From NCBI GenBank assembly GCA_963762605.1, contig CAVXLJ010000026.1, positions 10,959 to 74,958 of the forward strand: DNA of 64,000 bases. Reading direction: 5' to 3'. Under the pieces are notes generated by a model. It had not been told where the DNA came from. It ran no database searches and saw only the letters and a list, made by a program, of their open reading frames with translations. The DNA comes from CAVSRC01 sp963762605 (lineage in GTDB: Bacteria > Pseudomonadota > Alphaproteobacteria > Rhizobiales > Kaistiaceae). A program made the position numbers and the translations under genes. Position 1 is the stretch's first letter, and every line of letters starts with the position of its first letter. Below are positions 1-10,622 of this stretch, in pieces.

Positions 1-42
1 GACGTGTTCCTGACGCTGGTGGCTGAAAGCGCCGCGGCATGA
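1..42 (+). CDS. ABC transporter ATP-binding protein, C-terminal end (partial)
   Basis: Only the last 13 codons and the TGA are in the window; they read DVFLTLVAESAAA. A VFL-type ending is common at the C-terminus of ABC-2 exporter ATPases. The stop overlaps the start of the next gene in an ATGA, which suggests translational coupling with the permease that follows. The assignment rests on the short tail and on the neighbour. Confidence 0.45.
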   Translation, partial: DVFLTLVAESAAA

Positions 43-1580
43 GCCGCCCCGGCTCGATCCCGTGGCTCGCCGGCCACGAGTTGCGCCTGGCCTGGCGCGA
101 CTGGCTTGCCATGGTGACCGCCGGCAATCGCCGGCGCGTGTCGACCGCGGTGGTCATCCTCGTCCTTGTCGCCCTGTCGCTGCACCTGCCGGCCTGGGCG
201 ATCGTCGCCCGCTTCGCCGATGACGGGATCAACCCGGACAAGGCATCGCTGGTCTCCGTGTCGTTGATCGTCGTGCTCTACATCTCGCTGCTGCTCAGCC
301 AGGCGATGGAAACGGTCACCCGCACGCTCTATTCACGCGGCGATCTCGATCTGGTTCTGTCTTCGCCGGTGAGCGGGCGCCGCCTGTTCTCGATCAGGAT
401 TGCGGTGACGGCCGGCCTGATCGCGATGATCGCCGTGGTCATCTCGACGCCCTTCATCGACGTCCTGACGCTTGCCGGCGGCCCGCGCTGGCTGGCCGGC
501 TTCGGACTGGCCATCGGCCTCGGCGTGGCCGCCGCGGCGATTGCCGTGGCGATCACCATCGGCCTCTTCCGCGTGCTCGGTGCCCGCCGCACAAGGCTCG
601 TCGCCCAGGTCTTCGCGGCGCTCATCGGCGCCGGCTTCGCCATCGGTATCCAGGCCTTCGCCATCATCTACTACGGCTCCATGGTCAGGCCGGCGATGAC
701 CATCGCCCAGACCCTGATCGCCAGTATGCCCGGTCTCGACAGCCCACTGTGGTGGCCGGCACGCGCCATCATGGGCGACTGGGCAGCGCTCGCCGGCGTG
801 CTGGTGGTCTGTTTCCTGATCCTGGCAGCCGTCATGGCGGCGTTCGCCCCGCGGCTCGGCGAGCATTCGCTCGCCGCCACCGATCTGGCGCGGCCGAGCG
901 GGCGCCACCGTACGCGGCGGCGCGTCTTCGTTCTGCGCTCCCCCGCCGCGGCGCTCCGCCACAAGGAGTGGCTGCTCCTGCGGCGCGATCCCTGGCTTGC
1001 CTCGCAGACGCTTACCCAGCTCTTCTACCTGGTGCCGCCGGCGCTGCTCCTGATGCGCAACTTCGGCGACGCCACTGGCGCGCTGGTGGTCGTGGTGATG
1101 GTTCTGGTTACCGTTGGCGGCCAGCTCGGCGGTGCGCTCGCCTGGCTGGCCATCTCCGGCGAGGATGCGCCCGACCTGGTGATGACGGCACCGGTGCGGC
1201 CGCTGGCGATCACACGCGCCAAGGTGGAGGCGGTGATGGGGGCCGTGGTCATGGTGCTCGCCCCCTTCCTGGCGGTGCTCGCCTGGTTGTCGCCGCACCA
1301 TGCCGCCGCGGCGATCATCGGCATCGTCATTGCCGCCGCCTCGACCATCCGCATCCAGCTCTGGTTCCGCGCCCAGGCCAAGCGCTCGAACTTCCGCCGC
1401 CGCCACACCTCCTCGCGCATCGCCACCTTCGCCGAGGCGCTGACCTCCTTCTCCTGGGCGGCGGCGACCGGTCTCGCCGTCGGCGGCTCGCTCAGCTTCG
1501 CCGTGATCAGCGCCACCGTCGCCCTCCTCGTCCTGTTCGGCGCCCGCTCCGTCAGCCCGCGCAAGGCGGTGCTCGCCTGA
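39..1580 (+). CDS. ABC-2 type export permease, multi-spanning membrane protein
   Basis: A 513-residue, strongly hydrophobic protein with about ten or more predicted membrane segments in two clusters (roughly residues 35-265 and 320-505). They are separated by a basic cytoplasmic stretch near residues 285-315 (RHRTRRR). This fits the membrane subunit of an ABC exporter, with the ATPase encoded by the overlapping upstream gene. The substrate cannot be read from the sequence. The ATG shares bases with the upstream TGA, which supports this start. The last segment is followed by a short charged tail (SPRKAVLA). Confidence 0.7.
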   Translation: MSRPGSIPWLAGHELRLAWRDWLAMVTAGNRRRVSTAVVILVLVALSLHLPAWAIVARFADDGINPDKASLVSVSLIVVLYISLLLSQAMETVTRTLYSRGDLDLVLSSPVSGRRLFSIRIAVTAGLIAMIAVVISTPFIDVLTLAGGPRWLAGFGLAIGLGVAAAAIAVAITIGLFRVLGARRTRLVAQVFAALIGAGFAIGIQAFAIIYYGSMVRPAMTIAQTLIASMPGLDSPLWWPARAIMGDWAALAGVLVVCFLILAAVMAAFAPRLGEHSLAATDLARPSGRHRTRRRVFVLRSPAAALRHKEWLLLRRDPWLASQTLTQLFYLVPPALLLMRNFGDATGALVVVVMVLVTVGGQLGGALAWLAISGEDAPDLVMTAPVRPLAITRAKVEAVMGAVVMVLAPFLAVLAWLSPHHAAAAIIGIVIAAASTIRIQLWFRAQAKRSNFRRRHTSSRIATFAEALTSFSWAAATGLAVGGSLSFAVISATVALLVLFGARSVSPRKAVLA

Positions 1581-1728
1581 CTCGCGCATATGTGAAGCGC
1601 ATCACTGCCGAGCGCCGCGTTCCCGCCTATTTCGTGCGCCATTCCCGTATCGCCGCCGGCTGAAACCAGCCACGCGGCGCGCGGGATTTTCATTTGGGCG
1701 ACACGAGGACCGGCTGTCCGCCGGTTTG

Positions 1729-2316
1729 ATGATGATGCATACCGATTCCAGCAATTTCGTCATGCGCCGGGCGCGGATGAGCGACCGCAACCATCTTCTC
1801 GCCATGCAGGCGAATTCCATGCGCACCCTGGCGGTGCATTGCTATGCACGCGAGGAGATCGAGGCCTTCATGGCCGTCGTCGGCACCATGGACGACCAGC
1901 TTATCGACGAGGGGACTTACTACCTGGTCGAGGTCAATGGCCGGCCGGTGGCGTCAGGTGGCTGGAGCCGCGTCCGCGCCAACTATGTCGCAGATGGACC
2001 GGTGGACTTGTCGATCGCCAAGATCCGCAGCGTCTTCGTGCATCATGACTGGGCGCGCCACGGCTTCGGGCGGCTGTTGATGGACCGCGCCGAACAGGAA
2101 GCCTTCATCGCCGGCTTCAACCGCGTCGAGCTGAACGCACTGCTCTCCGGCGTGCCCTTCTACCGCGCGCTCGGCTACCAGGCATTGCGGCCGATGGCGC
2201 TTGGGCTGCCGGACGGGATCCTGTTCCGCGGCCTCACCATGGAGAAGCCACTGGGCAAGGTCGCAGCGTCCACCGCGGCCGGCCTTGTCGAGCCGGCCCG
2301 CCACGCCGCCGCCTGA
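1729..2316 (+). CDS. GNAT family N-acetyltransferase
   Basis: About 195 residues with a GNAT fold. The acetyl-CoA binding motif A is seen as KIRSVFVHHDWARHGFGRLL (near residues 100-120; the Q/R-x-x-G-x-G/A loop is ARHGFG), followed by an ELNA strand and a PFYRALGY segment typical of the domain end. Three consecutive ATG codons (1729, 1732, 1735) follow a TTG, so the exact start is uncertain; 1729 is used here. The acceptor substrate is unknown. The gene stands alone between a membrane permease and a convergent small gene, with a GC-rich hairpin just after its stop. Confidence 0.8.
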   Translation: MMMHTDSSNFVMRRARMSDRNHLLAMQANSMRTLAVHCYAREEIEAFMAVVGTMDDQLIDEGTYYLVEVNGRPVASGGWSRVRANYVADGPVDLSIAKIRSVFVHHDWARHGFGRLLMDRAEQEAFIAGFNRVELNALLSGVPFYRALGYQALRPMALGLPDGILFRGLTMEKPLGKVAASTAAGLVEPARHAAA

Positions 2317-2325
2317 TACGAAAGA

Positions 2326-2343
2326 GGCGGGCCTCGGCCCGCC
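2326..2343. terminator. Bidirectional terminator hairpin
   Basis: A perfect 8-bp inverted repeat (GGCGGGCC, 2-nt loop, GGCCCGCC) lies between convergent genes, 10 bases after the acetyltransferase stop. It is flanked by GTTTCT on one side and AAAG on the other, so it could stop transcription from both directions. The U-tracts are short, so Rho-independent action is inferred. Confidence 0.6.
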
Positions 2344-2365
2344 GTTTCTCGACAGGTCGATGCCG

Positions 2366-2677
2366 TCAGCGGCGCCTGTCGCCCTTGTCGTCGACGACGG
2401 TGAACTCGGTCTCGATATAGCCCGACCGGTTCTGCTGCTGCTCTTCCCAGCGTTTCTGGGCTTCGTTCAGGACCTTCTTCAACCGCCAGCGGCCGATGAT
2501 GAGAGCAAGCGCGGCAACCGGCAGGAGCACCAGCGCCAGGCCGAGCGAGACGATGACGAGCGCGACCGCGGCAGCGAGCCCCAGCGCGACGGCAAGCACG
2601 AGCCCAAGCTGGCCGCGCCAGCCGAGCCGCGGGATCTGGGAGAACTGAGGAGACTGAAAGAAGCGAAAACTAGCCAT
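2366..2677 (-). CDS. Small two-helix membrane protein, function unknown
   Basis: A 103-residue protein with a hydrophobic hairpin at about residues 24-62 (two closely spaced helices rich in Ala, Leu and Val). A charged, Gln-rich C-terminal tail follows (KRWEEQQQN, then acidic and basic residues). I do not recognise a named family. The tail would lie on one side of the inner membrane. It is transcribed in the same direction as the SDR gene upstream, about 50 bases away, and may be cotranscribed with it. Confidence 0.65.
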   Translation of the reverse strand: MASFRFFQSPQFSQIPRLGWRGQLGLVLAVALGLAAAVALVIVSLGLALVLLPVAALALIIGRWRLKKVLNEAQKRWEEQQQNRSGYIETEFTVVDDKGDRRR

Positions 2678-2727
2678 CGCCCCGATATGTGGCGGCCGAC
2701 ACCGGCCGGTGCAAGGTTAAAACGGTG

Positions 2728-3471
2728 TCATCCGGAAAGGCCGAGGGCAAATATCAGGCGGAAAATGGCCGGGCGGACCACTTGGTGCCGCCGTTTTGCG
2801 ATCGCTTCAATGATGGTCTCGGCGGCCTCGCCAACGCTCATCTCAGGCATGAGCAAGGGCGGAATGTGCGGCAGAAACCGCCGGCTGCCGGGATTGTGCT
2901 GCCAATAGGGGCTGGCGACCATGCCCAGCGTCACCAGCGTCACATCGATCGAGGTGTGGCGCAGGTCCGCCCGCAGCGCTTGCGCGAGCCCGCGAAGCGC
3001 GAAGCGGGCGGCGATGTAGGCCGAGGCATTCGGCCACACCATGAACGAGGCCGGCGAGGTGACGAAAGCCACCTGCCCGCTGCCGCGTTTCAGCATTGCC
3101 GGCAGGAGGGCCCGGGTGACGGCGAAGGCTGCCAGATAAGGCAGCTCCATCATGACGCGGGCCTCGTCTGCCGAGGTCTCGACGAACGGCTTCCATTGCC
3201 CCGCGCCGGCATTGTTGACCAGGATGTCGGGAACGCCGTGCTTGCCGATGATGGTCTCGGCGAGCGGCGGCACTTGGCTCGTATCGGCGAGATCGATGGC
3301 AAAGGCCGCCGCCTCGCCGCCGGCCTTGCGGATATCGTGCGCGAGGCCTTCCAGCCGCTCGGCGTTGCGCGCCAACAGGAGCACGCGTGCCCCGCGGCGC
3401 ACGAAACCCTCAGCCGTCGCGCGGCCGATGCCGCTCGACGCGCCGGTCACCAGGATGAGCTTGCCGTTCAC
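2728..3471 (-). CDS. SDR family oxidoreductase with altered catalytic motif
   Basis: A 247-residue classical short-chain dehydrogenase/reductase fold. The cofactor motif TGASSGIG is at residues 9-16, NNAG at 86-89, serines of the active-site strand near 139-142 and the catalytic Tyr at 152. The usual YxxxK is YIAAR here: the catalytic lysine is replaced by arginine at 156. Lys normally lowers the tyrosine pKa and binds the nicotinamide ribose, so activity may be altered or lost. The start is GTG. The C-terminus is hydrophobic. The substrate is unknown. Confidence 0.8.
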   Translation of the reverse strand: MNGKLILVTGASSGIGRATAEGFVRRGARVLLLARNAERLEGLAHDIRKAGGEAAAFAIDLADTSQVPPLAETIIGKHGVPDILVNNAGAGQWKPFVETSADEARVMMELPYLAAFAVTRALLPAMLKRGSGQVAFVTSPASFMVWPNASAYIAARFALRGLAQALRADLRHTSIDVTLVTLGMVASPYWQHNPGSRRFLPHIPPLLMPEMSVGEAAETIIEAIAKRRHQVVRPAIFRLIFALGLSG

Positions 3472-3529
3472 CTTCTGCCGCTCCGCGCGCTCGCGCGCCC
3501 GAACAGGCTACCCGCGAACGGCTTCCCGG

Positions 3530-4798
3530 TCACGGATCGGCCGCCTCGCCCTGCGGCAACTGGAAGCGGGTGAAGCGATCGAGCGCCGCCTCGATCTCTT
3601 CTTTGTGGCGCCGCGCGTTTCCCTTTCCGACCCAGTGCCAGGCCTGGATCAGGAGTTCGCTCCTCTGCCGGTCGGCCTTGAGGTCGAGCCCCGCCACGAT
3701 CTCGTCGCCGGCGAGCACCGGCAGGGTGAAATAGCCGAGCTTGCGCTTGGCCTTGGGCAGATAGGCTTCGAACAGGTGCTCGTAGCCGAAGAAAGCTGCC
3801 GTGCGCTTGCGCTGGATGATGAGGGGATCGAAGGGCGACAGGATGTGGGTCAGGGCAGGGGGCACGATCTCCGCCTCGAGCACTTCCGGCCGCGCCCAGT
3901 GCTCGGCCGCGGCGCCGTCGAACGTCACCGGCACCAGCCGCTTGGCCTTGACCTCGCGCTCGATGAGCGCCTTGACCGCCGCCTTGACCCCCATCCCTCC
4001 AAGTCCGATGGGGCCGAGGCCGACGATGCCCTGCGACCTGAGCACTCGCTCCAGCCTGTAGCGCGTGATCTCGGCCGCGCTGGCTGGCCTGGGCAGCTTG
4101 TCCCGGCCGAAATGGCGCTCCGTCAGCTCATAGGTCTTCAGCATCCCCTTGCGCCGCGCGATGACCAGCTCGCCGCGGAAGAAGGCCGCCTGCAGCGCCC
4201 GCTTGGAGGGCTTGCGCGAGGCCCAGGGGTGGTCCTTGTCGACCAGCACGTCGTCCTTGATGTCGGCGATGGTGAGCGCACCTTCGTCGCGCACCCGGCG
4301 GACGACCTTGCGCACGTCCTTGGCGGTAACGTCGGCATACCAGTGCGTCGGCTCCTTGCGCTGGCGCTTCATCTCGCCGGCAAAGAATCGGAAATCCCCG
4401 GTCGCGACATAGGCGAGTGCATGCGTCCAGTATTCGAACACCGTCTTCGCCTCAGCCTGCGCGTCTTCCAGGTCGGCGCGGCGGTAGGCGGGGATGCGGT
4501 TGTAGAGGATGTGGTGGTGGCAGCGCTCGATCACGTTGATGGTGTCGATCTGCACATAGCCCAGATGCGCCACCGCGCGCGCCACCGCCTCGGGCCCGGC
4601 GCCGAACGGTGCGGGCACGTTCAGCCGTTGCGCGTCGACCCAGATGGCGCGGGCGCGCTCCGGGGTGATTTCAACGGGCGCCGGGGTGGCACGGCGGCGC
4701 GCTTTGGGCTTGGCTGTGCGGGTCACGGGCGGACGGAGAGCTGGGTTCGACTCGCTCAAGATGCATCGCAGTGTACCAACCTCGTGGGTCAACTCCAT
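3530..4798 (-). CDS. YcaQ/AlkZ-type winged-helix DNA glycosylase
   Basis: A 422-residue protein of the HTH_42 family, whose members (E. coli YcaQ, Streptomyces AlkZ) unhook interstrand crosslinks and excise bulky alkylpurines. The catalytic Q-x-D motif is visible as YVQIDTINVIERCHHH (QID at about 83-85); QxD is the YcaQ-type form. The C-terminal part contains SPFDPLIIQRKR and FGYEHLFEAYLP, also typical. The first 45 residues are a Lys/Arg/Pro-rich extension; a GTG near 4726 is an alternative start that would remove 24 of them. It is divergent from the next gene. Confidence 0.85.
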   Translation of the reverse strand: MELTHEVGTLRCILSESNPALRPPVTRTAKPKARRRATPAPVEITPERARAIWVDAQRLNVPAPFGAGPEAVARAVAHLGYVQIDTINVIERCHHHILYNRIPAYRRADLEDAQAEAKTVFEYWTHALAYVATGDFRFFAGEMKRQRKEPTHWYADVTAKDVRKVVRRVRDEGALTIADIKDDVLVDKDHPWASRKPSKRALQAAFFRGELVIARRKGMLKTYELTERHFGRDKLPRPASAAEITRYRLERVLRSQGIVGLGPIGLGGMGVKAAVKALIEREVKAKRLVPVTFDGAAAEHWARPEVLEAEIVPPALTHILSPFDPLIIQRKRTAAFFGYEHLFEAYLPKAKRKLGYFTLPVLAGDEIVAGLDLKADRQRSELLIQAWHWVGKGNARRHKEEIEAALDRFTRFQLPQGEAADP

Positions 4799-4906
4799 CG
4801 CAGGATCACCGCAGGATGCTCACCGCCGCACATCCTGCTGACAACTCGGCGTCAGGAGACATCCACGTCCGGAACGCAAACCGGAGCAAATCAGAGGGGC
4901 GACATC

Positions 4907-5593
4907 ATGAAAGTCTGCATCGTCGGTGCATCGGGCAAGCTCGGCCAGTACATGGTCCAGCACTGCCTCGACCGCGGCTACGAAGTCATCGGCGTCTGCC
5001 GGCCGCAGAGCGCCGCCAAGCTTGACCGCTTCAAGGACCGGATCGCGATCCGGCCCGGCGCCACCGACGACCGCGAGGTCATCAGGCGGGCGGTCGCCGG
5101 CTGCGACGGCGTGCTTACCGTGCTCGCCCCCTGGGGCGTCCAGCATTATGCGTCAGGCACCGCCCAGGCGGTGATGGACTACGCCGAGCCGGGCGCGCGG
5201 CTGGTCTTCTCCTGCGGCTGGCACATCTCGCGCGACGGCAAGGACGTCTATTCCTGGCAACTCAGATATCTCGTTCCCGTCATCGGCTGGCTGGCGAAGC
5301 TCTTCCGCGCCGTCGACCTCGACGACCAGGTGGAAGCCACGCGACGCATCTTCGCCTCGGACACGCGCTGGACGGTGGTACGCGGCAGCGACCTGGAGGA
5401 GGGCGAGAGCCAGGGCCTGCCGCTGTGGAGCCGCCATGTCGGCGATCCGGTGCTCGCCAGCAACCGCACGCGGCGCATCGACTTCGCTCTCTTCATGGTC
5501 GAGGCGCTGACCGACGAAACGCTGGTCCACGAAGCCCCCGCCATCGTCGGGCGCGAGACGCCATCGGCGCGAGAGCATGCCGAGGCAGTGTGA
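4907..5593 (+). CDS. NAD(P)-binding atypical SDR / NmrA-like protein
   Basis: A 228-residue protein starting at an ATG 7 bases after an AGAGGGG ribosome site. The nucleotide-binding motif VGASGKLGQ near residues 5-13 is the GxxGxxG of atypical (extended-type) SDRs. It lacks an obvious YxxxK pair, which is common for NmrA- or isoflavone-reductase-like members that sense or use NAD(P)H. The reading frame is open far upstream, but no coding signal is visible before 4907 because the YcaQ-type gene occupies the other strand there. Function is inferred only from the fold. Confidence 0.75.
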   Translation: MKVCIVGASGKLGQYMVQHCLDRGYEVIGVCRPQSAAKLDRFKDRIAIRPGATDDREVIRRAVAGCDGVLTVLAPWGVQHYASGTAQAVMDYAEPGARLVFSCGWHISRDGKDVYSWQLRYLVPVIGWLAKLFRAVDLDDQVEATRRIFASDTRWTVVRGSDLEEGESQGLPLWSRHVGDPVLASNRTRRIDFALFMVEALTDETLVHEAPAIVGRETPSAREHAEAV

Positions 5594-6653
5594 GGGTCCC
5601 AAGCGGATAGGCCGCAGACTGAACTGTGAGCACGATACTCCAATCCGCGCTTGTCGGGCCAACGCACTAGGCCCTTCAACTCAGTTGGATTCGCTAATTT
5701 CGCTATTGTGAATCACGACAGATTAGCATTATGCATCTATGCACATAGTGACTCGCGACAAATAATATAATGTTTACAATTCGGTATGGAGTCAATCTGG
5801 GATCCATATGTGAGTCGATTGCATAAGCAATAGATTGGATATATGAAGAGAACAGCGCGAATCCACCATTGGAGGCTTCAATGAGCCGCATAGCGATCCA
5901 ACTGGGCTCGAACTCGTATCGAATACGAGGGAGACCAAGAATATATAGAAAACAAGCTTTTAGGTATGATCCGAGATGTTCTAGATCTCGGTGCGCAGGT
6001 TCCGCAGGCACCCGCGCCAAGCACAGCCGCAACGGTTGGCTACTCAATCGATTCGTCCCTCTCAACGAATACAATTGCTCAGATCATAACAGCTAAGACG
6101 GGAGCCGATCTCGTGTTAGCAGCAATTGCACGAATCAACGTCGTTAAGGGTCAAAGCACGGCGACGCGCCAAGAGATGATCTGGGCCGAAGAGAAAGGGT
6201 GAAAGAGGCTGCGACGTACCTCGCCGTACAAAGATAGCTCATGCAAGCAATCTCTCGACCTGCGCTGAGCACACTGGTGCGCAACAACAGGTTAATATCT
6301 CCTAGCACGATCGGCCTATGCGCTGTCGGCAATCCGAGCGAAATCGCTTGCACGCAGCTACATGGGAGTGCGCCGATTAATCTGACCAAGCATGACGTGG
6401 CATAGAATAGCGATTTGGCATATTGCGGCCTGTCCGGCGCAATGCTCTATATTGAGGTGAAATCACGCCGGGCGTTCATGACGCTCGGATGCCCACAAGA
6501 CCGCCGATCTCTGCCAAGGGCCCGAGCGGGAATGTGGACCTGCCCCTCATGCCGTCAGGGGAAAGAGCCAAGCGCGCCCCGGAACTCCAAATCCCGGCGG
6601 CGCGCTGGTGCGTTTAGCACCTGCGTCACCAGAGAACCAGCATTTTCGCCGAT
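5594..6653. other. AT-richer intergenic island between two GC-rich blocks
   Basis: About 1.06 kb without an intact gene. From roughly 5670 to 6420 the base composition is visibly richer in A and T than anywhere else in the window, and codon use differs from the neighbours. It contains a decayed gene (5881-6405) preceded by a good GGAGG site and an AT-rich upstream region with short inverted repeats (for example around 5730-5750). The part nearest gyrB (6420-6653) returns to high GC and holds only a weak stem (GGTGC/GCACC near 6610-6625) that might end gyrB transcription. I see no integrase, tRNA or transposase. Confidence 0.6.
5881..6405 (+). pseudogene. Frameshifted remnant of a small conserved hypothetical gene
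   Basis: Reading in three successive frames gives one coherent protein. It starts MSRIAIQLGSNS (5881, 5 bases after GGAGG) and continues as RIEYEGDQEYIENKLLGMI (frame of 5966). After STNTIAQII and TGADLVLAAIARI it continues through ATRQEM. After a TGA at 6200-6202 it goes on as VKEAATY in another frame. Finally it reads ALSTLVRNNRL to a TAG at 6403-6405. From memory this order matches a small hypothetical protein family common in Rhizobiales, of about 170 residues. At least three indels are needed, so the gene is dead. Its AT-rich composition suggests it was acquired. Confidence 0.6.
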
Positions 6654-9068
<2,415 letters not shown>

Positions 9069-9135
9069 GCACGATTCCGTTTAAGAGCGCGGGCTCGACA
9101 GGAGCCGACTGACGGGGCCATGACAGGGCCCGAAA

Positions 9136-9165
9136 GGGCCTTTCCGGCGGGCACCGGAAAGGCCC
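9136..9165 (-). promoter_or_regulatory. 12-bp perfect hairpin in the gyrB leader
   Basis: GGGCCTTTCCGG and CCGGAAAGGCCC are exact inverted repeats around a 6-base loop, 68-97 bases upstream of the gyrB ATG. On the gyrB strand it is followed by TTTCGGG. It could be an attenuator or an mRNA-stabilising stem. A terminator for an upstream transcript is less likely because the next gene is divergent. Confidence 0.55.
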
Positions 9166-9236
9166 CAGAATCATATTGTTCTATATAGCATCGCCGGTGC
9201 CGGATTTCGACCGTCCGCCAGCAATTTAGGGGTAAT

Positions 9237-9251
9237 TTGTGCGCTGCACAA
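9237..9251. promoter_or_regulatory. Palindrome TTGTGC-GCT-GCACAA, candidate operator
   Basis: An exact 6+6 inverted repeat with a 3-base centre, about 150 bases before dedA and 170 before gyrB. It has the size of a dimeric repressor site. No regulator is encoded next to it, so the role is speculative. Confidence 0.35.
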
Positions 9252-9402
9252 ACGGGCCGATTCCGCCGCCTTTGCGGGCAGTGTCGTACGCCGGGCCGAT
9301 ATGCTATTGCCGGGCACCGGATTCGGGCGCCGCGCGGTTCCCCCGGGGCCCCTTCCGGCGTAGCCGTGTCGATGTCCGCACGCCGCCCCGATCGGAGATT
9401 GT

Positions 9403-9987
9403 TTGTTGCCGCTTGTCGAATCCTTCATTGCCACCTACGGGCTGGCGGTCGTCTTCCTGGGCACGCTGCTCGAGGGCGAGACGATCGCCATCATGGCGGG
9501 ATTCCTCGCCCATCAGGGGACCGTCGACGGCCGGCTGGCGCTCATGGCAGCCTTTCTGGGCGCGCTGGCCAGCGACCAGACGCTCTTCCTCGTCGGCCGC
9601 CGCTTCGCCGACCATCCCATGGTCATGCGCCAGCGCAAACGGCCGCTTTTCGCCAAGGCATTGGCCAGGGTGGAGGCCAGCTCCACGCTCTATATCCTGA
9701 TCTTCCGCTTCCTCTACGGGCTGAGGACCGTCAGCCCGCTGGCCATCGGCGTGTCCAACGTGTCGGGGCGCAAGTTCGCCATCCTCAACGCCATTGCCGC
9801 CTTCATCTGGGCGGCGGCCATGATCGGCCTCGGCTTCGCCTTCGGGCGCACCATCGAAGCGGCGCTCGGCCGCTTTCATCACGTCGAGCACATTCTCATC
9901 GCCATGATCGCTGTCGGCATCGTTTCCTTTGCCGGGCTCACCTGGCTGCACCGCCGCTTCATCCGGCGGCCGGTGGAGAAAAGCTAG
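9403..9987 (+). CDS. DedA family inner-membrane protein
   Basis: A 194-residue DedA-family (SNARE-associated/VTT) membrane protein. It shows the family signatures: an early FLGTLLEGETIAIMAGFLA segment with the conserved acidic residue in the membrane and a FRFLYGLRT segment near residues 105-113 (compare the F/GRFxPxxR motif). Members are implicated in lipid scrambling and envelope homeostasis. The start is TTG (TTG TTG CCG) preceded by CGGAG 5-10 bases upstream. Its stop overlaps the convergent lysE-like stop by 4 bases. Confidence 0.85.
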   Translation: MLPLVESFIATYGLAVVFLGTLLEGETIAIMAGFLAHQGTVDGRLALMAAFLGALASDQTLFLVGRRFADHPMVMRQRKRPLFAKALARVEASSTLYILIFRFLYGLRTVSPLAIGVSNVSGRKFAILNAIAAFIWAAAMIGLGFAFGRTIEAALGRFHHVEHILIAMIAVGIVSFAGLTWLHRRFIRRPVEKS

Positions 9988-10622
9988 CGGGCGATGATGG
10001 CGGCGGCGGCGCCGGCCATGACCGAGCCGGAGATGCGGTCGAGAACCTTGCGCCGTCCGGGCGTGGCGAGGAATGCGCGGGCACGGCCGGCAAGCGCCGC
10101 ATAAGTGCCGATGACCAGGGTCAGGACCACCGCGACGATGCCGATCATGGCGAGGTATTCCGCCATGCCGACGGTGCGCAGGTCGATCAGCGCCGGCAGC
10201 AGAGCGAGATAGAAGACCATCACCTTCGGGTTGCCGAGCGTGATCGACAGGCCGGCGAGAAAGACCTGCGCGGCCGAGCCGCGCGGACGCTCGGCAGCTT
10301 CGAGATGGTCCGGCCGGCTCCGCCACAGGCGGATGGCCAGATAGATGAGATAGGCCGCGCCCAGCCAGCGCACGATGAGGAAGACCTCGCCGAAGGTGGT
10401 CGCCAGAGCCGCCAGTCCGCCGATCGCCGCCGAGATGTAGATGATGTCGCCGAGGATCAGCCCGCCGATGATCGGCAGCGTGCGCCGGAAGCCGGTCGAG
10501 AGCGCGCGCGCCACCACGGCAGCCACGCCCGGACCGGGACTGGCCACGGCGATCGTCAGTGCCGCGGCAAAGGTGATGAGATGGGCCGAGTTCATGGGGT
10601 TCAGCGTATCGCCGATTGTCAC
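9984..10622 (-). CDS. LysE/RhtB family amino-acid exporter
   Basis: A 212-residue membrane protein with about six predicted helices. It has the LysE/RhtB signature near the N-terminus (AVASPGPGVAAVVARAL, around residues 26-42) and the GNPKVMVFYLALLP segment in the middle, both typical. It is expected to export amino acids or small metabolites. The start is GTG at 10622, overlapping the recF TGA in GTGA, which indicates coupling with recF; an ATG nine codons in is an alternative. Confidence 0.88.
   Translation of the reverse strand: MTIGDTLNPMNSAHLITFAAALTIAVASPGPGVAAVVARALSTGFRRTLPIIGGLILGDIIYISAAIGGLAALATTFGEVFLIVRWLGAAYLIYLAIRLWRSRPDHLEAAERPRGSAAQVFLAGLSITLGNPKVMVFYLALLPALIDLRTVGMAEYLAMIGIVAVVLTLVIGTYAALAGRARAFLATPGRRKVLDRISGSVMAGAAAAIIAR

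Larger units (their letters stand above)
9069..9402. other. Divergent promoter region between gyrB and dedA
   Basis: A 334-base gap containing the starts of two divergent transcripts. It has an AT-rich segment (about 9168-9190, including TATATAG) that could provide the gyrB promoter, a 12-bp perfect hairpin in the gyrB leader (9136-9165) and a 15-base palindrome (9237-9251). I see no further coding potential. Confidence 0.5.

Noticed and set aside
3152..4906. Plus-strand open frame extending the NAD(P)-binding protein far upstream
   Set aside because: It is antisense to the SDR and YcaQ-type genes; the true start is the ATG at 4907 with its own ribosome site.
5670..5700. tRNA-like or attachment-site-like sequence (ACTCAGTTGG) at the island edge
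   Set aside because: No cloverleaf can be formed and no matching repeat at the other edge of the island was seen.
5703..6074. A 123-codon minus-strand frame in the AT-rich island
   Set aside because: It is antisense to the decayed plus-strand gene and shows no coherent protein pattern.
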